64,000 nucleotides of DNA from Flavihumibacter fluvii (GTDB lineage Bacteria > Bacteroidota > Bacteroidia > Chitinophagales > Chitinophagaceae), in contig NZ_CP092333.1 in the NCBI RefSeq assembly GCF_018595675.2, positions 3,744,001 to 3,808,000 of the forward strand, written 5' to 3'. Below the pieces are notes generated by a model. It worked only from the letters and a program-made list of their open reading frames with translations, was not told the origin of the DNA and searched no databases. Below are positions 1 through 8,322 of the stretch, piece after piece. Positions within the stretch are counted from its first letter, which is position 1. Each line of letters opens with the position of its first letter. A program made the translations under genes and the position numbers.

Positions 1-2
1 CC

Positions 3-431
3 AGGGTGCATAATTTTTCTCACCTCGAAAGCATTGAAATTTATACCCGGCGGGATAACGTTAACCTGGTCGATATTTTTCAGGCCATGAAGAAAAGCAG
101 CGAAAAACTTCCTGACGGAAAAGATGCCGCTGTCCTGAAGACCTATTTCGAGAAAGTTTACCCGGACATGGACTTCGAGCGGGTTTATTCAAGCGACATG
201 AAAAAGATGGTCAAATGGTTTGAAGTACTGAAGAAAAATGACATCGAATTCAAACTTTCTGAGGAAACTGAAGCTCCTGTTGAAGAAGTAGCAGTTGCTG
301 AAATGGCACCGGAAGAAAAACCAGCTAAAGCTGCAAAGAAGAAGGATGCTCCTAAAAAAGACGAGGTAGCCGAAGAAACATCGGATGAAAAACCAAAGAA
401 AACCGCCCGCAAGAAAAAGACTGACGAATAA
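3..431 (+). CDS. DUF5606 domain protein, 5' end outside window
   Basis: This reading frame is open to the left edge of the window, so the true start lies upstream. A GTG at position 6 is only an internal codon. The visible part matches the C-terminal half of the Bacteroidota DUF5606 family: a segment on isoleucine/tyrosine strands, then the conserved FERVYSSDMKKMVKWFEVL block near the middle. After it comes a low-complexity tail rich in Lys, Ala and Glu that is probably disordered. The family is widespread in Bacteroidota and its function is unknown to me; small size and a basic tail would fit a nucleic-acid or protein-binding role, but that is inference. It is followed after 5 nt by the M3 peptidase gene and may be co-transcribed with it. 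Confidence 0.82.
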   Translation, partial: RVHNFSHLESIEIYTRRDNVNLVDIFQAMKKSSEKLPDGKDAAVLKTYFEKVYPDMDFERVYSSDMKKMVKWFEVLKKNDIEFKLSEETEAPVEEVAVAEMAPEEKPAKAAKKKDAPKKDEVAEETSDEKPKKTARKKKTDE

Positions 432-436
432 TTACC

Positions 437-2158
437 ATGCAGTACACCGCTGAACTCCATAAAACACCCCGGCATTTTTTACCGGAAGATTTTGCTATAA
501 CCACCTGGGAAGCGCTTGAACCTTATTTTATAGAATTGCTAGAAAGGCCAATTCTTTCCGGCGCTGAGTTGGAAAAATGGATGAAAGACTCCAGTGAGCT
601 TGAAGCAGTACTCAGCGAAGACGCCTGCTGGCGCCAGATTCGCATGACCTGTGATACCGAAAACAAAGCCCTGGAAGAGGCTTTTACCTTCTTCGTAATG
701 GAAATTCAGCCCAAAATTCAGCCCTATGCTGATCAACTTAACCGAAAACTCGTTGATTGTCCATATACAAAAGAGCTGGACCAGGAAGCTTACTTTACTT
801 ACCTGCGTGGAGTAAAGAAGTCAATCGACCTCTTCCGGACAGAAAACATTCCATTACAGGCTGAACTTAGCGTAATGGCGCAGCAATATGGGGTTATTTC
901 CGGAAAAATGTCTGTTACCATCAATGACAAGGAATACACCTTGCAGCAAGCCAGCAAATTCCTCGAAAACGCCGACCGTAGCATTCGGGAATCCGCTTAC
1001 CGGAAAATCCAGGAGCGCAGGTACCAGGATAAAGAACAACTGAACGACCTTTTTTCAAAATTGATCGAAAAAAGACACCAGGTGGCTTTAAATGCAGGCT
1101 TCAGCAATTACCGCGACTACAAATTCGTGGAAATGGGTCGCTTTGATTATACTAAGGAAGATTGTTATGCTTTCCATGAAGCCGTAAAACAACATGTTGT
1201 TCCATTGGTGGCTGAAATCTACCGCCACAAACAGGTACAATTGGGATTGGATACACTCCGGCCATGGGATACAGAAGCCGAGCCGGCAGGAACCAAGCCA
1301 CTGCAGCCCTTCCAGACAGGCGAAGAATTACTGGAAAAATCCATTGCCTGTTTCCGTGAACTAAGGCCATTCTTTGCGGAATGCCTGGTCACTATGAAAA
1401 AAATGGGTAGGCTGGACCTCGAAAGCCGGAAAGGAAAAGCGCCGGGCGGATACAATTGTCCTCTCGCTGAAACCGGCGCACCATTTATTTTCATGAACGC
1501 CGCCGGACAGATGAGTGATGTTACTACAATGGTTCATGAAGGCGGGCATGCCGTCCATTCCTTCCTGGCTCATCCACTTAAACTGAGTGCATTCAAGGAA
1601 TATCCGATGGAAATCGCTGAAGTAGCGAGTATGAGTATGGAACTATTCAGCATGGATTACTGGCATAGTTTTTTTAGCGATGAAAAAGAATTGGTTCGCG
1701 CCAAACTTCACCAATTGGAAAGAGTAATCACTATTTTTCCCTGGATTGCCATTGTTGATAAATTCCAGCACTGGGTATATGAACATCCTGCACACAGCCT
1801 GGAAGAACGTTCGTCAAAATGGATGGAGATCAATGCTGAGTTTTCAACAGGCGTTCTGGATGTCAGCGGATTGGAAGAGTTCAGGAAATACGGCTGGCAA
1901 CGGCAATTGCATTTGTTTGAAGTGCCGTTTTATTACATTGAATACGGAATTGCCCAATTAGGCGCTATCGGAATGTGGATGCAGTTTAAGGAGGATAAAG
2001 AAAAGGCGCTGGATAATTATTCAAAAGCACTGGCTTTGGGAGGTACAAAAACCTTACCCGAGCTTTATAAAGCAGCTGGAATAAGTTTTGACCTTGGTCC
2101 AACCCGTGTTAAAACTTTAATGGAATTTGTGGGAAAAGAAATAAACAAACTGTCCTGA
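437..2158 (+). CDS. M3 family oligoendopeptidase (PepF-like zinc peptidase)
   Basis: This 573-residue protein is a full-length thermolysin-like zinc metallopeptidase of family M3, which cleaves oligopeptides in the cytoplasm. The zinc motif is HEGGH at residues 367-371, with H367 and H371 as ligands and E368 as the catalytic base. The third ligand is probably E395, in the EVASMSME segment 24 residues further on. The N-terminal roughly 200 residues correspond to the helical cap of the M3 fold. There is no signal peptide. The ATG sits 5 nt after the preceding stop codon, which supports this start and suggests a two-gene operon. The family assignment is firm; the exact oligopeptide specificity cannot be read from sequence. 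Confidence 0.95.
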   Translation: MQYTAELHKTPRHFLPEDFAITTWEALEPYFIELLERPILSGAELEKWMKDSSELEAVLSEDACWRQIRMTCDTENKALEEAFTFFVMEIQPKIQPYADQLNRKLVDCPYTKELDQEAYFTYLRGVKKSIDLFRTENIPLQAELSVMAQQYGVISGKMSVTINDKEYTLQQASKFLENADRSIRESAYRKIQERRYQDKEQLNDLFSKLIEKRHQVALNAGFSNYRDYKFVEMGRFDYTKEDCYAFHEAVKQHVVPLVAEIYRHKQVQLGLDTLRPWDTEAEPAGTKPLQPFQTGEELLEKSIACFRELRPFFAECLVTMKKMGRLDLESRKGKAPGGYNCPLAETGAPFIFMNAAGQMSDVTTMVHEGGHAVHSFLAHPLKLSAFKEYPMEIAEVASMSMELFSMDYWHSFFSDEKELVRAKLHQLERVITIFPWIAIVDKFQHWVYEHPAHSLEERSSKWMEINAEFSTGVLDVSGLEEFRKYGWQRQLHLFEVPFYYIEYGIAQLGAIGMWMQFKEDKEKALDNYSKALALGGTKTLPELYKAAGISFDLGPTRVKTLMEFVGKEINKLS

Positions 2159-2219
2159 AAAGTTGAAAAATACCCACATTAGGGTATAGGAAAAAGTTTT
2201 CTGCAATGATTAATAACAA

Positions 2220-2227
2220 TATATTTG
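2220..2227 (+). promoter_or_regulatory. Bacteroidota-type -7 box upstream of an unannotated transcript
   Basis: TATATTTG matches the Bacteroidota -7 consensus TAnnTTTG exactly. No ORF follows in this orientation before the convergent Fur-family gene, so it would drive only the short structured segment that ends in the terminator at 2291-2329. The -33 element is poor (GTTTT about 20 nt upstream). Confidence 0.45.
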
Positions 2228-2229
2228 TA

Positions 2230-2329
2230 CAGGAAAACACTTAGAAGATAACATCTTCTTCAAAATAGCTACTAATCAGAGCCTTAACCAAAAGTCCCGG
2301 TGTGTCTACATTGGGGCTTTATTTTTTAC
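2230..2329 (+). ncRNA. candidate small RNA of about 95-100 nt
   Basis: The gap between the M3 gene and the convergent Fur-family gene contains, in order, a good -7 box, a perfect 6-bp hairpin with a 3-nt loop (GAAGAT/ATCTTC, 2244-2258), an unpaired linker, and an 8-bp stem (2291-2298 with 2313-2320, one G-T pair) followed by ATTTTTT. This promoter-hairpin-terminator order is what an intergenic small RNA looks like. A 6S-type RNA is one possibility, but I cannot match it to a known family from memory. The alternative is that the last hairpin is just the end of the M3 operon. Confidence 0.4.
2290..2329 (+). terminator. rho-independent terminator
   Basis: The stem AAAGTCCC (2291-2298) pairs with GGGGCTTT (2313-2320) around a 14-nt loop and is followed by a T-rich tract. 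It ends either the upstream peptidase operon or the candidate small RNA, and separates them from the convergent gene at 2351. Confidence 0.6.
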
Positions 2330-2350
2330 TGACCTTCTTTTTTAATTAAC

Positions 2351-2767
2351 CTAATTACAGGCGCTGCAGGTTCCGCTAACAACCATTTCTACCTGTTTTG
2401 ATGTGAACCCGTTTGGTAACTTGATTTCCGGAATAGTTACTTCATCAAGGCAAATGGTATTACCACAATCATCACATACAAAATGGACATGGTTATCATG
2501 GTGATGCCCCTCTTCACAATTTTCTTTACACAAGGCATAACGGATGCTATTGTCTGCAGTGGGAATGGTATGGATAATCCCTTTGTTCAAAAATGAATTC
2601 AGGGTCCTGTAAACAGTCACCCGGTCAAAGCGCTCTCCTGTACGCTTTTCTATGTCGCCATGCGCCAACGCGCCATTTTGCGACAGGAATAATTCAAGGA
2701 TTTTCACCCTGCTGTCAGTTACACTTAATCGATTCCTCTTCAGAATTCCCTGTATCGCGTCTTCCAT
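2351..2767 (-). CDS. Fur-family metal-responsive transcriptional regulator
   Basis: This 138-residue protein has the Fur/Zur/PerR layout. An N-terminal winged helix (about residues 10-80, with RVTVYRTL as recognition helix) is followed by a His-rich metal site (HHHDNHVHF, residues 88-96) and two structural zinc CxxC pairs (C98/C101 and C134/C137). I chose the ATG at 2767, which lies 8 nt after the stop of the SCO gene. Two in-frame starts further upstream (to 2821) would overlap that gene and add residues atypical for the family. The gene is in one transcription unit with the SCO gene, and a palindrome at 3500-3514 in the divergent promoter is a plausible operator. Whether it senses iron, zinc or peroxide cannot be decided from sequence. 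Confidence 0.9.
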   Translation of the reverse strand: MEDAIQGILKRNRLSVTDSRVKILELFLSQNGALAHGDIEKRTGERFDRVTVYRTLNSFLNKGIIHTIPTADNSIRYALCKENCEEGHHHDNHVHFVCDDCGNTICLDEVTIPEIKLPNGFTSKQVEMVVSGTCSACN

Positions 2768-2774
2768 AATCACT

Positions 2775-3437
2775 TTATTGTGGATTATTGTTGAATAGTC
2801 CATTTGAAAACCTCGGACCACTGGTTTCTTTTTCTTGTAAAAGCTCAGGAATATCTTCTATCAGGCGGTCAACCTCCTCCTTTTTCAATCCATCATAAAT
2901 ACGCCTTACCCGCCCGGATTTATCCACCAGGGCGAAAAATTGGGTATGTATAAACTGGTCTTCGATCCTGCCATTATTATTCTTTGGATCATCTAAAAGG
3001 TAACTTACCCGTGCAGCCTGGTATAAACTGTCTTTCCGGCCTGTTAAAAAATACCAGTTGCCCCCGTTAACACCCAGCGAGTCGGCATATTCTTTCATCC
3101 TGCTGACATTATCAGTACCCGGATCAACTGAATGGGACAGAATCATGAATCCCTGCTCAGCCTTGTAATGGTCGAACACTTTCTTCATGTTTCGGTTCAT
3201 TTTCGGGCAGATGCCAGGACATGTCGTAAAGAAATATTCAGCCACATATACCTTCCCGGAAACCTCCTTTTCTGTTAATGTATGGCCCTGCTGGTCCAGG
3301 AAATTAAAGGGTTGCACATAACTGAGAACCGGCATTTTAACTGTTGTAAACCCAGGAATGAACCGCGACATGGCATATAGGAATCCAATGAATAATAGTG
3401 CGAAAAAAGCTACATAATAGACCGTTTTTTTACTCAT
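2775..3437 (-). CDS. SCO family protein (copper chaperone / thioredoxin-like)
   Basis: The 220-residue product is a SCO1/SenC-type protein, usually involved in copper delivery to the CuA site of cytochrome c oxidase or in thiol redox at the membrane. It has one N-terminal transmembrane anchor (residues 6-23) and a thioredoxin fold facing the periplasm. The copper-binding set is complete: C73 and C77 in the CPGICP motif and H164 in the FIHTQFF segment. The ATG at 3437 was chosen because the anchor starts directly after it; the longer frame to 3596 has no signal character and runs across the divergent promoter. It precedes the Fur-family gene on the same strand. Confidence 0.93.
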   Translation of the reverse strand: MSKKTVYYVAFFALLFIGFLYAMSRFIPGFTTVKMPVLSYVQPFNFLDQQGHTLTEKEVSGKVYVAEYFFTTCPGICPKMNRNMKKVFDHYKAEQGFMILSHSVDPGTDNVSRMKEYADSLGVNGGNWYFLTGRKDSLYQAARVSYLLDDPKNNNGRIEDQFIHTQFFALVDKSGRVRRIYDGLKKEEVDRLIEDIPELLQEKETSGPRFSNGLFNNNPQ

Positions 3438-3497
3438 AATACACAAATTTACGCCCATCAGGACGATTTGCCCTGATTCCAGGTTAAGAAGAAATAT

Positions 3498-3528
3498 TTT
3501 GCAACAAAGTTGCATCTTAATATATTTG
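3498..3528 (+). promoter_or_regulatory. promoter of the merC-like gene
   Basis: A TTTG -33 element (3498-3501) is spaced 19 nt from a perfect -7 box TATATTTG (3521-3528), both matching the Bacteroidota sigma-ABfr consensus. The ATG at 3538 is only 10 nt away, so the transcript would be almost leaderless. Confidence 0.65.
3500..3514. promoter_or_regulatory. 15-bp palindromic operator candidate TGCAAC-AAA-GTTGCA
   Basis: TGCAAC and GTTGCA form perfect 6-bp arms around AAA. The site lies between the -33 and -7 elements of the merC-like promoter, where a bound repressor would block polymerase. It sits in the divergent control region shared with the SCO/Fur-family unit. The Fur-family protein encoded at 2351-2767 is the natural candidate for its ligand; this is inference. 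Confidence 0.55.
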
Positions 3529-3537
3529 CGCTCCTTT

Positions 3538-3930
3538 ATGGGACTTAAAATTAATTGGGACGCACTTGGTATCGCTACATCGGTGGCATGCGCCATTCAT
3601 TGCGCCATATTGCCTTTATTGCTGACAAGCTTGCCTGTTTTTGGTATCAATATCATCGAAAACATCCCATTTGAGTACTTCATGATCATTTTGGCCGCAG
3701 TTATCGGGGTAAACTCCCTTTATCATGGGTATAAATTACACCACCATAATACCTGGCCATTTATCTTTTTCGGCGCAGGGATCCTGCTGCTGTTCGCCAA
3801 ACAGGTCTGGCATACCCAGCAGGTCTGGTTCCTGGTTCCGGCAGTGTTGACGATCGTTTATGCCCATTTCCGCAATTACCAGCTCTGCCGGAAGGCCAAT
3901 CACTGCCATGCGGCGGACTGCAACCACTAA
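3538..3930 (+). CDS. MerC-domain membrane protein
   Basis: This 130-residue protein has four predicted transmembrane segments and the MerC signature ACAIHCAILPLL near residues 17-28, with C18 and C22 in the first helix. MerC proteins carry mercury or other soft metals across the inner membrane. The C-terminus is rich in Cys and His (CHAADCNH), which may be a cytoplasmic metal-binding tail. The ATG at 3538 was chosen because it is 10 nt after a perfect -7 box; the longer frame starting at 3499 would begin inside the promoter. Divergent SCO and Fur-family genes suggest a role in metal handling rather than dedicated mercury resistance, since no merA or merR is nearby. Confidence 0.85.
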   Translation: MGLKINWDALGIATSVACAIHCAILPLLLTSLPVFGINIIENIPFEYFMIILAAVIGVNSLYHGYKLHHHNTWPFIFFGAGILLLFAKQVWHTQQVWFLVPAVLTIVYAHFRNYQLCRKANHCHAADCNH

Positions 3931-3969
3931 GTTTTCCGTATTTCACAAACATTCCCATCCACCAATTGT

Positions 3970-3977
3970 TACATTTG
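3970..3977 (+). promoter_or_regulatory. -7 promoter box of the nfu-like gene
   Basis: TACATTTG matches TAnnTTTG and lies 19 nt before the ATG at 3997. No clear -33 TTTG is visible at the usual spacing. Confidence 0.45.
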
Positions 3978-3996
3978 TACGTAAATCTGTTGAATT

Positions 3997-4593
3997 ATGA
4001 TTAAGACCGGAAATCCTGTTATCAGTATCTATACGGAAATGACGCCCAATCCGGAAACGATGAAGTTTGTTGCTAATAAACTCTTGTATCCCGGTAAAAG
4101 CCTTGACCTCCCGGATATGGAAAGTGCCAAACCCTCACCATTAGCGGTGGAATTATTTGGCTTTCCTTTCATCAGGAGCGTCTTTATTGCGAGCAACTTT
4201 GTTACCCTGACCAAAACGTCAGAAACGGAGTGGAATGATGTTATTCCCTCTATCCGCCAGTTTTTGAAAGATTACCTGGAAGAGGGAAAATCCGTAGTAA
4301 ATGAAGAGGAACTGGCTGCTTCAAAGCCCCTGGGTGGAAATGAAGTAAGTGCTGATGACGATGACGTAGTAAAAAGAATTAAGGAATTGCTCGAGAATTA
4401 TGTAAAACCTGCAGTTGAAATGGATGGCGGTGCAATTCAGTTTAAAAGTTATGATGAAGGCGTTGTTAACCTGATGCTCCAGGGAAGTTGCAGTGGATGC
4501 CCTTCCAGCATGATTACCCTGAAGGCAGGTATCGAAGGGATGATGAAAAGAATGATCCCGGAAGTAAAAGAAGTTGTTGCTGAAGCCGAATAA
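3997..4593 (+). CDS. NifU/Nfu-type iron-sulfur scaffold protein
   Basis: The 198-residue protein combines an Nfu N-terminal domain (about residues 9-95) with a C-terminal NifU-like domain (about 122-198). The latter carries the cluster-binding CSGCP motif, C165 and C168. Nfu proteins receive and pass on [4Fe-4S] clusters to target enzymes in the cytoplasm. An acidic linker (ADDDD near residue 120) joins the two parts. The start codon follows a -7 box, and the gene stands alone, ending in a strong terminator at 4617-4655. It is the same two-domain form found across Bacteroidota and mitochondria. Confidence 0.93.
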   Translation: MIKTGNPVISIYTEMTPNPETMKFVANKLLYPGKSLDLPDMESAKPSPLAVELFGFPFIRSVFIASNFVTLTKTSETEWNDVIPSIRQFLKDYLEEGKSVVNEEELAASKPLGGNEVSADDDDVVKRIKELLENYVKPAVEMDGGAIQFKSYDEGVVNLMLQGSCSGCPSSMITLKAGIEGMMKRMIPEVKEVVAEAE

Positions 4594-4616
4594 TTAGTCC
4601 ATTTGTAGAATACATT

Positions 4617-4655
4617 AAAGTATAGGGTTGCCTTGATGGCAACCCTATACTTTTT
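4617..4655 (+). terminator. strong rho-independent terminator after the nfu-like gene
   Basis: A perfect 16-bp stem (4617-4632 with 4638-4653) closes a 5-nt loop and ends in TTTTT. It lies 24 nt after the nfu stop codon and isolates that gene from the pxp operon. Confidence 0.88.
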
Positions 4656-4765
4656 GAAACCGGCTTGTTTTTGTAAATTATAGGGCCATTTGTTTATTCA
4701 CCCTAAGATCCTTTAATATACTGCAGCAATTCTCAATCTACCCATTATCGGAATCTGCACTGACC

Positions 4766-5437
4766 ATGGAATATGGAACAGAAATTTCGATTGCCCGTCA
4801 CCGTGAACTAATGGGCTTGATGGAATTTGTCCGCAACCATTCATTTCCGGGATTCCAGGATATTTCCATTGCTTATAACAGCATAACAATTTTTTACGAT
4901 CCGGTGATTGTTTATCAAAACTTCAGGCAATCACCAATATCGTTTGTGGAGCAGTGGTTACATTCAAAGGCAACCACATTCATATTCGATTCTATCCTGC
5001 CTTCGGGCCGTGAACATATCATCCCGGTTTGTTATGAGCCGCCGTTTTCACCAGATCTGGAAGCCGTGGCCGCTTTCCATAATGCCTCTCCGGAAGAAAT
5101 CGTTCTTGCCCACCAAAGCACCTCCTATTATGTATTCATGGTCGGCTTTAGTCCGGGTTTTCCTTATCTCGGACTCGTTCCGGTTTTCCTGGAAACACCC
5201 AGGAAAGCCAGCCCGGCCTTAAGGGTACCCGCAGGATCAGTTGGCATAGCAGGCAGGCAAACCGGTATCTATCCTTTTACCAGTCCGGGTGGTTGGAATA
5301 TCCTTGGCAGAACACCTTTGCGGGTTTTCAATATTAATGACCCCGATCTCTGCCTTTTGAAAGCGGGAGATACGGTGATCTTTAGTCCGATAGATGCAAA
5401 AACATTTTATTACCTGAACCAATATGCAGATTCTTAA
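4766..5437 (+). CDS. pxpB: 5-oxoprolinase subunit PxpB (KipI-like)
   Basis: This 223-residue protein is the KipI/allophanate hydrolase subunit 1 homologue, a cyclophilin-like fold protein. Together with PxpA and PxpC it forms the ATP-dependent prokaryotic 5-oxoprolinase, which opens pyroglutamate to glutamate. The diagnostic block MVGFSPGFPYLGLVP is at about residues 127-141, followed by the RVPAGSVGIAGRQTGIYP segment. It is the first gene of a four-gene run, and the next gene starts 14 nt inside its 3' end. The same family includes B. subtilis KipI, a sporulation kinase inhibitor, but the pxpBCA context supports the oxoprolinase role. Confidence 0.93.
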   Translation: MEYGTEISIARHRELMGLMEFVRNHSFPGFQDISIAYNSITIFYDPVIVYQNFRQSPISFVEQWLHSKATTFIFDSILPSGREHIIPVCYEPPFSPDLEAVAAFHNASPEEIVLAHQSTSYYVFMVGFSPGFPYLGLVPVFLETPRKASPALRVPAGSVGIAGRQTGIYPFTSPGGWNILGRTPLRVFNINDPDLCLLKAGDTVIFSPIDAKTFYYLNQYADS

Positions 5438-6404
5438 ATGTGGCATGGCCAGTATACAGGATACCGGAAGAACCGGTTACCGAAACCTGGGCATCAATAA
5501 TGGCGGGGTGATGGACAGGACCAGTTTTGCTTTGTGCAATATGCTGGTGGCTAACGACCTGCGTGATGCCCTTGTCGAAATAAATGGCGGGGAATGGGTA
5601 TCAGTCTCTGATCATGCCAAATTAATTGTTGTTGGCGGAAAAGGCTATAATGTTTTTGCCGGCGACCAGCAGCTGAACCTCTGGCAGCCCTATTTTCTTG
5701 AGCCCGGGGTTAGGTTGAAGATACTCCCGCTTACCGGCGGGGGTATTGCTTATTTGGCTATTCATGGTGGTATCAGGATAAACACTATTTTAGGCAGCAG
5801 GAGTACCCACCTTACTGCAGGCTTTGGCGGAAAGGAAGGACGTATGCTCAGGACAGGTGATGTATTACCCACTGCAATTTTAAGAACTGCATTGGCTGAA
5901 AAAATTGTGCTATACCTGCACCGGCCCGGCATGAAGCATCAACTCCGGTTGTCCAACGCTGCGATACCTGACTTTTCCCGCAACACCATCCGGATTTTTG
6001 CTGCTCATGAATACTCGTGGTTTACACCTGCAGCACAAACATTGCTCGGGACATCCGGCTTCGAACTTACCGGGATGTCTAACCGCATGGGTTACCGGTT
6101 CAATGGTCCGGCACTGCAACTCCACCATGAAAGACAATTACTCTCTACGGCAGTATTACCCGGAACAATTCAGGTTAGTCCCGATGGTCAGTTGCTGATC
6201 TTAATGGCTGACGCCCAAACCGCCGGCGGATACCCCCGCATTGGCCAGGTCATTAGCACAGATATTCCACTATTGGCCCAAAAGTCACCCGGTAGCCGGC
6301 TGCAGTTTAAAGTGATCACTGCGTCAGAAGCGGAAGCTGTATATTTAAAAAGGGAAGAACAACTGGCCAATCTCAAAAAGGACTTCTCCTTAATTTTCGC
6401 ATGA
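5424..6404 (+). CDS. pxpC: 5-oxoprolinase subunit PxpC (KipA-like)
   Basis: The 326-residue protein belongs to the biotin-dependent carboxyltransferase-like (KipA/allophanate hydrolase subunit 2) family. The early signature is SIQDTGRTGYRNLGI near residue 9-23, and AIHGGI appears near residue 112. It partners with PxpB. Its ATG overlaps the end of pxpB by 14 nt and its stop overlaps the pxpA start by 4 nt, which indicates translational coupling of the subunits. The length is typical of the family. Confidence 0.93.
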   Translation: MQILKCGMASIQDTGRTGYRNLGINNGGVMDRTSFALCNMLVANDLRDALVEINGGEWVSVSDHAKLIVVGGKGYNVFAGDQQLNLWQPYFLEPGVRLKILPLTGGGIAYLAIHGGIRINTILGSRSTHLTAGFGGKEGRMLRTGDVLPTAILRTALAEKIVLYLHRPGMKHQLRLSNAAIPDFSRNTIRIFAAHEYSWFTPAAQTLLGTSGFELTGMSNRMGYRFNGPALQLHHERQLLSTAVLPGTIQVSPDGQLLILMADAQTAGGYPRIGQVISTDIPLLAQKSPGSRLQFKVITASEAEAVYLKREEQLANLKKDFSLIFA

Positions 6405-7150
6405 GCCAAAACGCTATAGATATTAACTGCGACCTTGGAGAAGGAACCGGGAATGAAACCGGAATTATGCCATTTATCAGTTCTGTGAATATTGCCTGTG
6501 GGTTCCATGCTGGCAATGCACTGACAATGCAGGAAACTGTTCGCCTGGCAAAAAAACATGCAGTTTGCATCGGAGCCCATCCTTCTTTTAATGATCCGGA
6601 ACATTTTGGCCGGAGAACAATGCACCTGCCGGCAACCGAGATCTATGCAATCATCCTTTACCAGGTTGGTGCCCTGTCCGCAATATGCCAGGCTGAAAAA
6701 ACCAGGATACACCATATAAAATTACATGGCGCATTATACAACCAGGCTTCTACCGATAAACTGGTCGCCGAAGCAGCAGTTGCCGCAATAAAAGACCTGG
6801 ATGCTTCCCTGGTTATTTATGGGCTATCAGGAAGCGTGTTGATCTCTTTGGCTAAAGCTGCCGGGTTAAAGACCGCTGCTGAAGTATTTGCTGACCGCAC
6901 ATATACGCCTGAAGGCTTATTAACCTCAAGGTCCATGCCCCATGCCCTGATCACCGACGTTGCAGAAGTTACTCAACAGGTGCTGGGTTTCGTATTCAAC
7001 CAATCAGTTATTGCTACCGACCAAAGCCTGGTGAAAATAACGGCAGAAACAATTTGCATTCATGGCGACGGACTCCACGCCCCGGTATTTGCAAAGGCCG
7101 TGAACCATGCCCTGGCGGAAAAAAATATCAAGATCCAATCGCCTGCATGA
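6401..7150 (+). CDS. pxpA: 5-oxoprolinase subunit PxpA (LamB/YcsF family)
   Basis: This 249-residue protein is a LamB/YcsF-family member and opens with the family hallmark DINCDLGEGTG (residues 6-16). Other hallmarks are the NIACGFHAG segment at about 30-38 and IHHIKLHGALYN at about 104-115. PxpA is thought to carry the catalytic residues of the 5-oxoprolinase. It overlaps pxpC by ATGA and the transporter by ATGA, so the four genes are one translationally coupled operon. Pyroglutamate arises spontaneously from glutamine and during peptide turnover, so this is a metabolite-damage repair or salvage operon. Confidence 0.94.
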   Translation: MSQNAIDINCDLGEGTGNETGIMPFISSVNIACGFHAGNALTMQETVRLAKKHAVCIGAHPSFNDPEHFGRRTMHLPATEIYAIILYQVGALSAICQAEKTRIHHIKLHGALYNQASTDKLVAEAAVAAIKDLDASLVIYGLSGSVLISLAKAAGLKTAAEVFADRTYTPEGLLTSRSMPHALITDVAEVTQQVLGFVFNQSVIATDQSLVKITAETICIHGDGLHAPVFAKAVNHALAEKNIKIQSPA

Positions 7151-8319
7151 AGACTCCTGCTAACTATCGGCGGAATTTCTGGTCAGCCGCTTTCCTGATG
7201 GCTACCTCTGCTATTGGCCCGGGTTTCCTGACCCAGACCACCTTATTTACCCAGCAACTTCTGGCGGGTTTTGGATTTGTTATCGCTGTTTCAATATTGA
7301 TAGATATTGTTGTTCAACTCAATATCTGGCGAATCATTGTTGGAATTAACAAACCAGCACAGGAAATAGCAAATGCCTTATTCCCCGGATTGGGCGCTTT
7401 TCTGTCATTGATCATCATATTTGGCGGATTTGCTTTTAATATCGGTAATATAGCCGGTGCCGGATTAGGACTTGAGGTGATAACAGGAATGAATATCCGC
7501 ATTTGTGCAATTACGAGTGCTGCCATTGGCATTGGATTGCTCCTTGCTAAAGATGCATCTAAAGCAATGGACAATTTTGTAAAAGTATTAGGCATCCTGA
7601 TGATTGGGCTCACTGCATATGTTGCATTTGCTGCAAAACCTCCTTTAAAAGAAGTGATTTACAGAACTGTCTGGCCAGTAAAACCGGATTGGAAAGCAGT
7701 GATCACTATTGTCGGCGGTACTGTTGGTGGCTATATTTGTTTTGCCGGCGCCCACCGCCTGCTGGATACAAAATCTACTGCACCATATGAATTGAAACAG
7801 GTTAGTGCTGCGGCTGTAAAAGGTATACTAACAGCCTCCTCCATGCGCATATTACTATTCCTTGCAACATTAGGGGTTGTAACAAAAGGATTGGTCCCTG
7901 ATCCTTCAAATCCTGCCGCTGGTGTTTTCCGGCTGGCAGCAGGCGAAATGGGTTTCAGGTTTTTCGGTATTGTGATGTGGAGCGCCGCAATCACCTCAGT
8001 AATCGGTTCTGCCTTTACCTCGGTCTCGTTTATCAGTACGTATCATCCTTTCCTGGAAAAAAACAAGCGGGGCCTGATGATGGCATTTATTCTATTGTCA
8101 ACAATTATTTTTTTGTGGGTGGGCAAGCCGGTCGATTTACTGGTATGGGCTGGATTGATCAATGGGTTAATATTACCTTTATCATTGCTGATTTTGCTGG
8201 CCGCAGTTCAATTCAAAAGGATCAGCAAAAGCTACCAACACCCGAAATGGCTGACCATTTCAGGTGTGTTGGTGGCATTGTGCCTGGCTATTATTGCCGG
8301 GCAGGTGATGATCAGGTAA
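7147..8319 (+). CDS. NRAMP-like transporter of the pxp operon (YcsG-like)
   Basis: The 390-residue protein has about eleven transmembrane segments and belongs to the NRAMP/YcsG superfamily. In B. subtilis the YcsG gene sits beside ycsF (pxpA) and kipI/kipA, so the arrangement here is an established neighbourhood. The substrate is probably an organic compound such as 5-oxoproline rather than a metal ion, but this is inference from context. I chose the ATG at 7147, which overlaps the pxpA stop as ATGA; the longer frame from 7054 lies inside pxpA and does not look like a membrane protein N-terminus. Confidence 0.85.
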   Translation: MKTPANYRRNFWSAAFLMATSAIGPGFLTQTTLFTQQLLAGFGFVIAVSILIDIVVQLNIWRIIVGINKPAQEIANALFPGLGAFLSLIIIFGGFAFNIGNIAGAGLGLEVITGMNIRICAITSAAIGIGLLLAKDASKAMDNFVKVLGILMIGLTAYVAFAAKPPLKEVIYRTVWPVKPDWKAVITIVGGTVGGYICFAGAHRLLDTKSTAPYELKQVSAAAVKGILTASSMRILLFLATLGVVTKGLVPDPSNPAAGVFRLAAGEMGFRFFGIVMWSAAITSVIGSAFTSVSFISTYHPFLEKNKRGLMMAFILLSTIIFLWVGKPVDLLVWAGLINGLILPLSLLILLAAVQFKRISKSYQHPKWLTISGVLVALCLAIIAGQVMIR

Positions 8320-8322
8320 AAC

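Noticed and set aside
3438-3596. Longer N-terminus for the SCO protein
   Set aside because: The extra 53 residues lack signal character and span the divergent promoter and palindrome; the membrane anchor starts right after the ATG at 3437.
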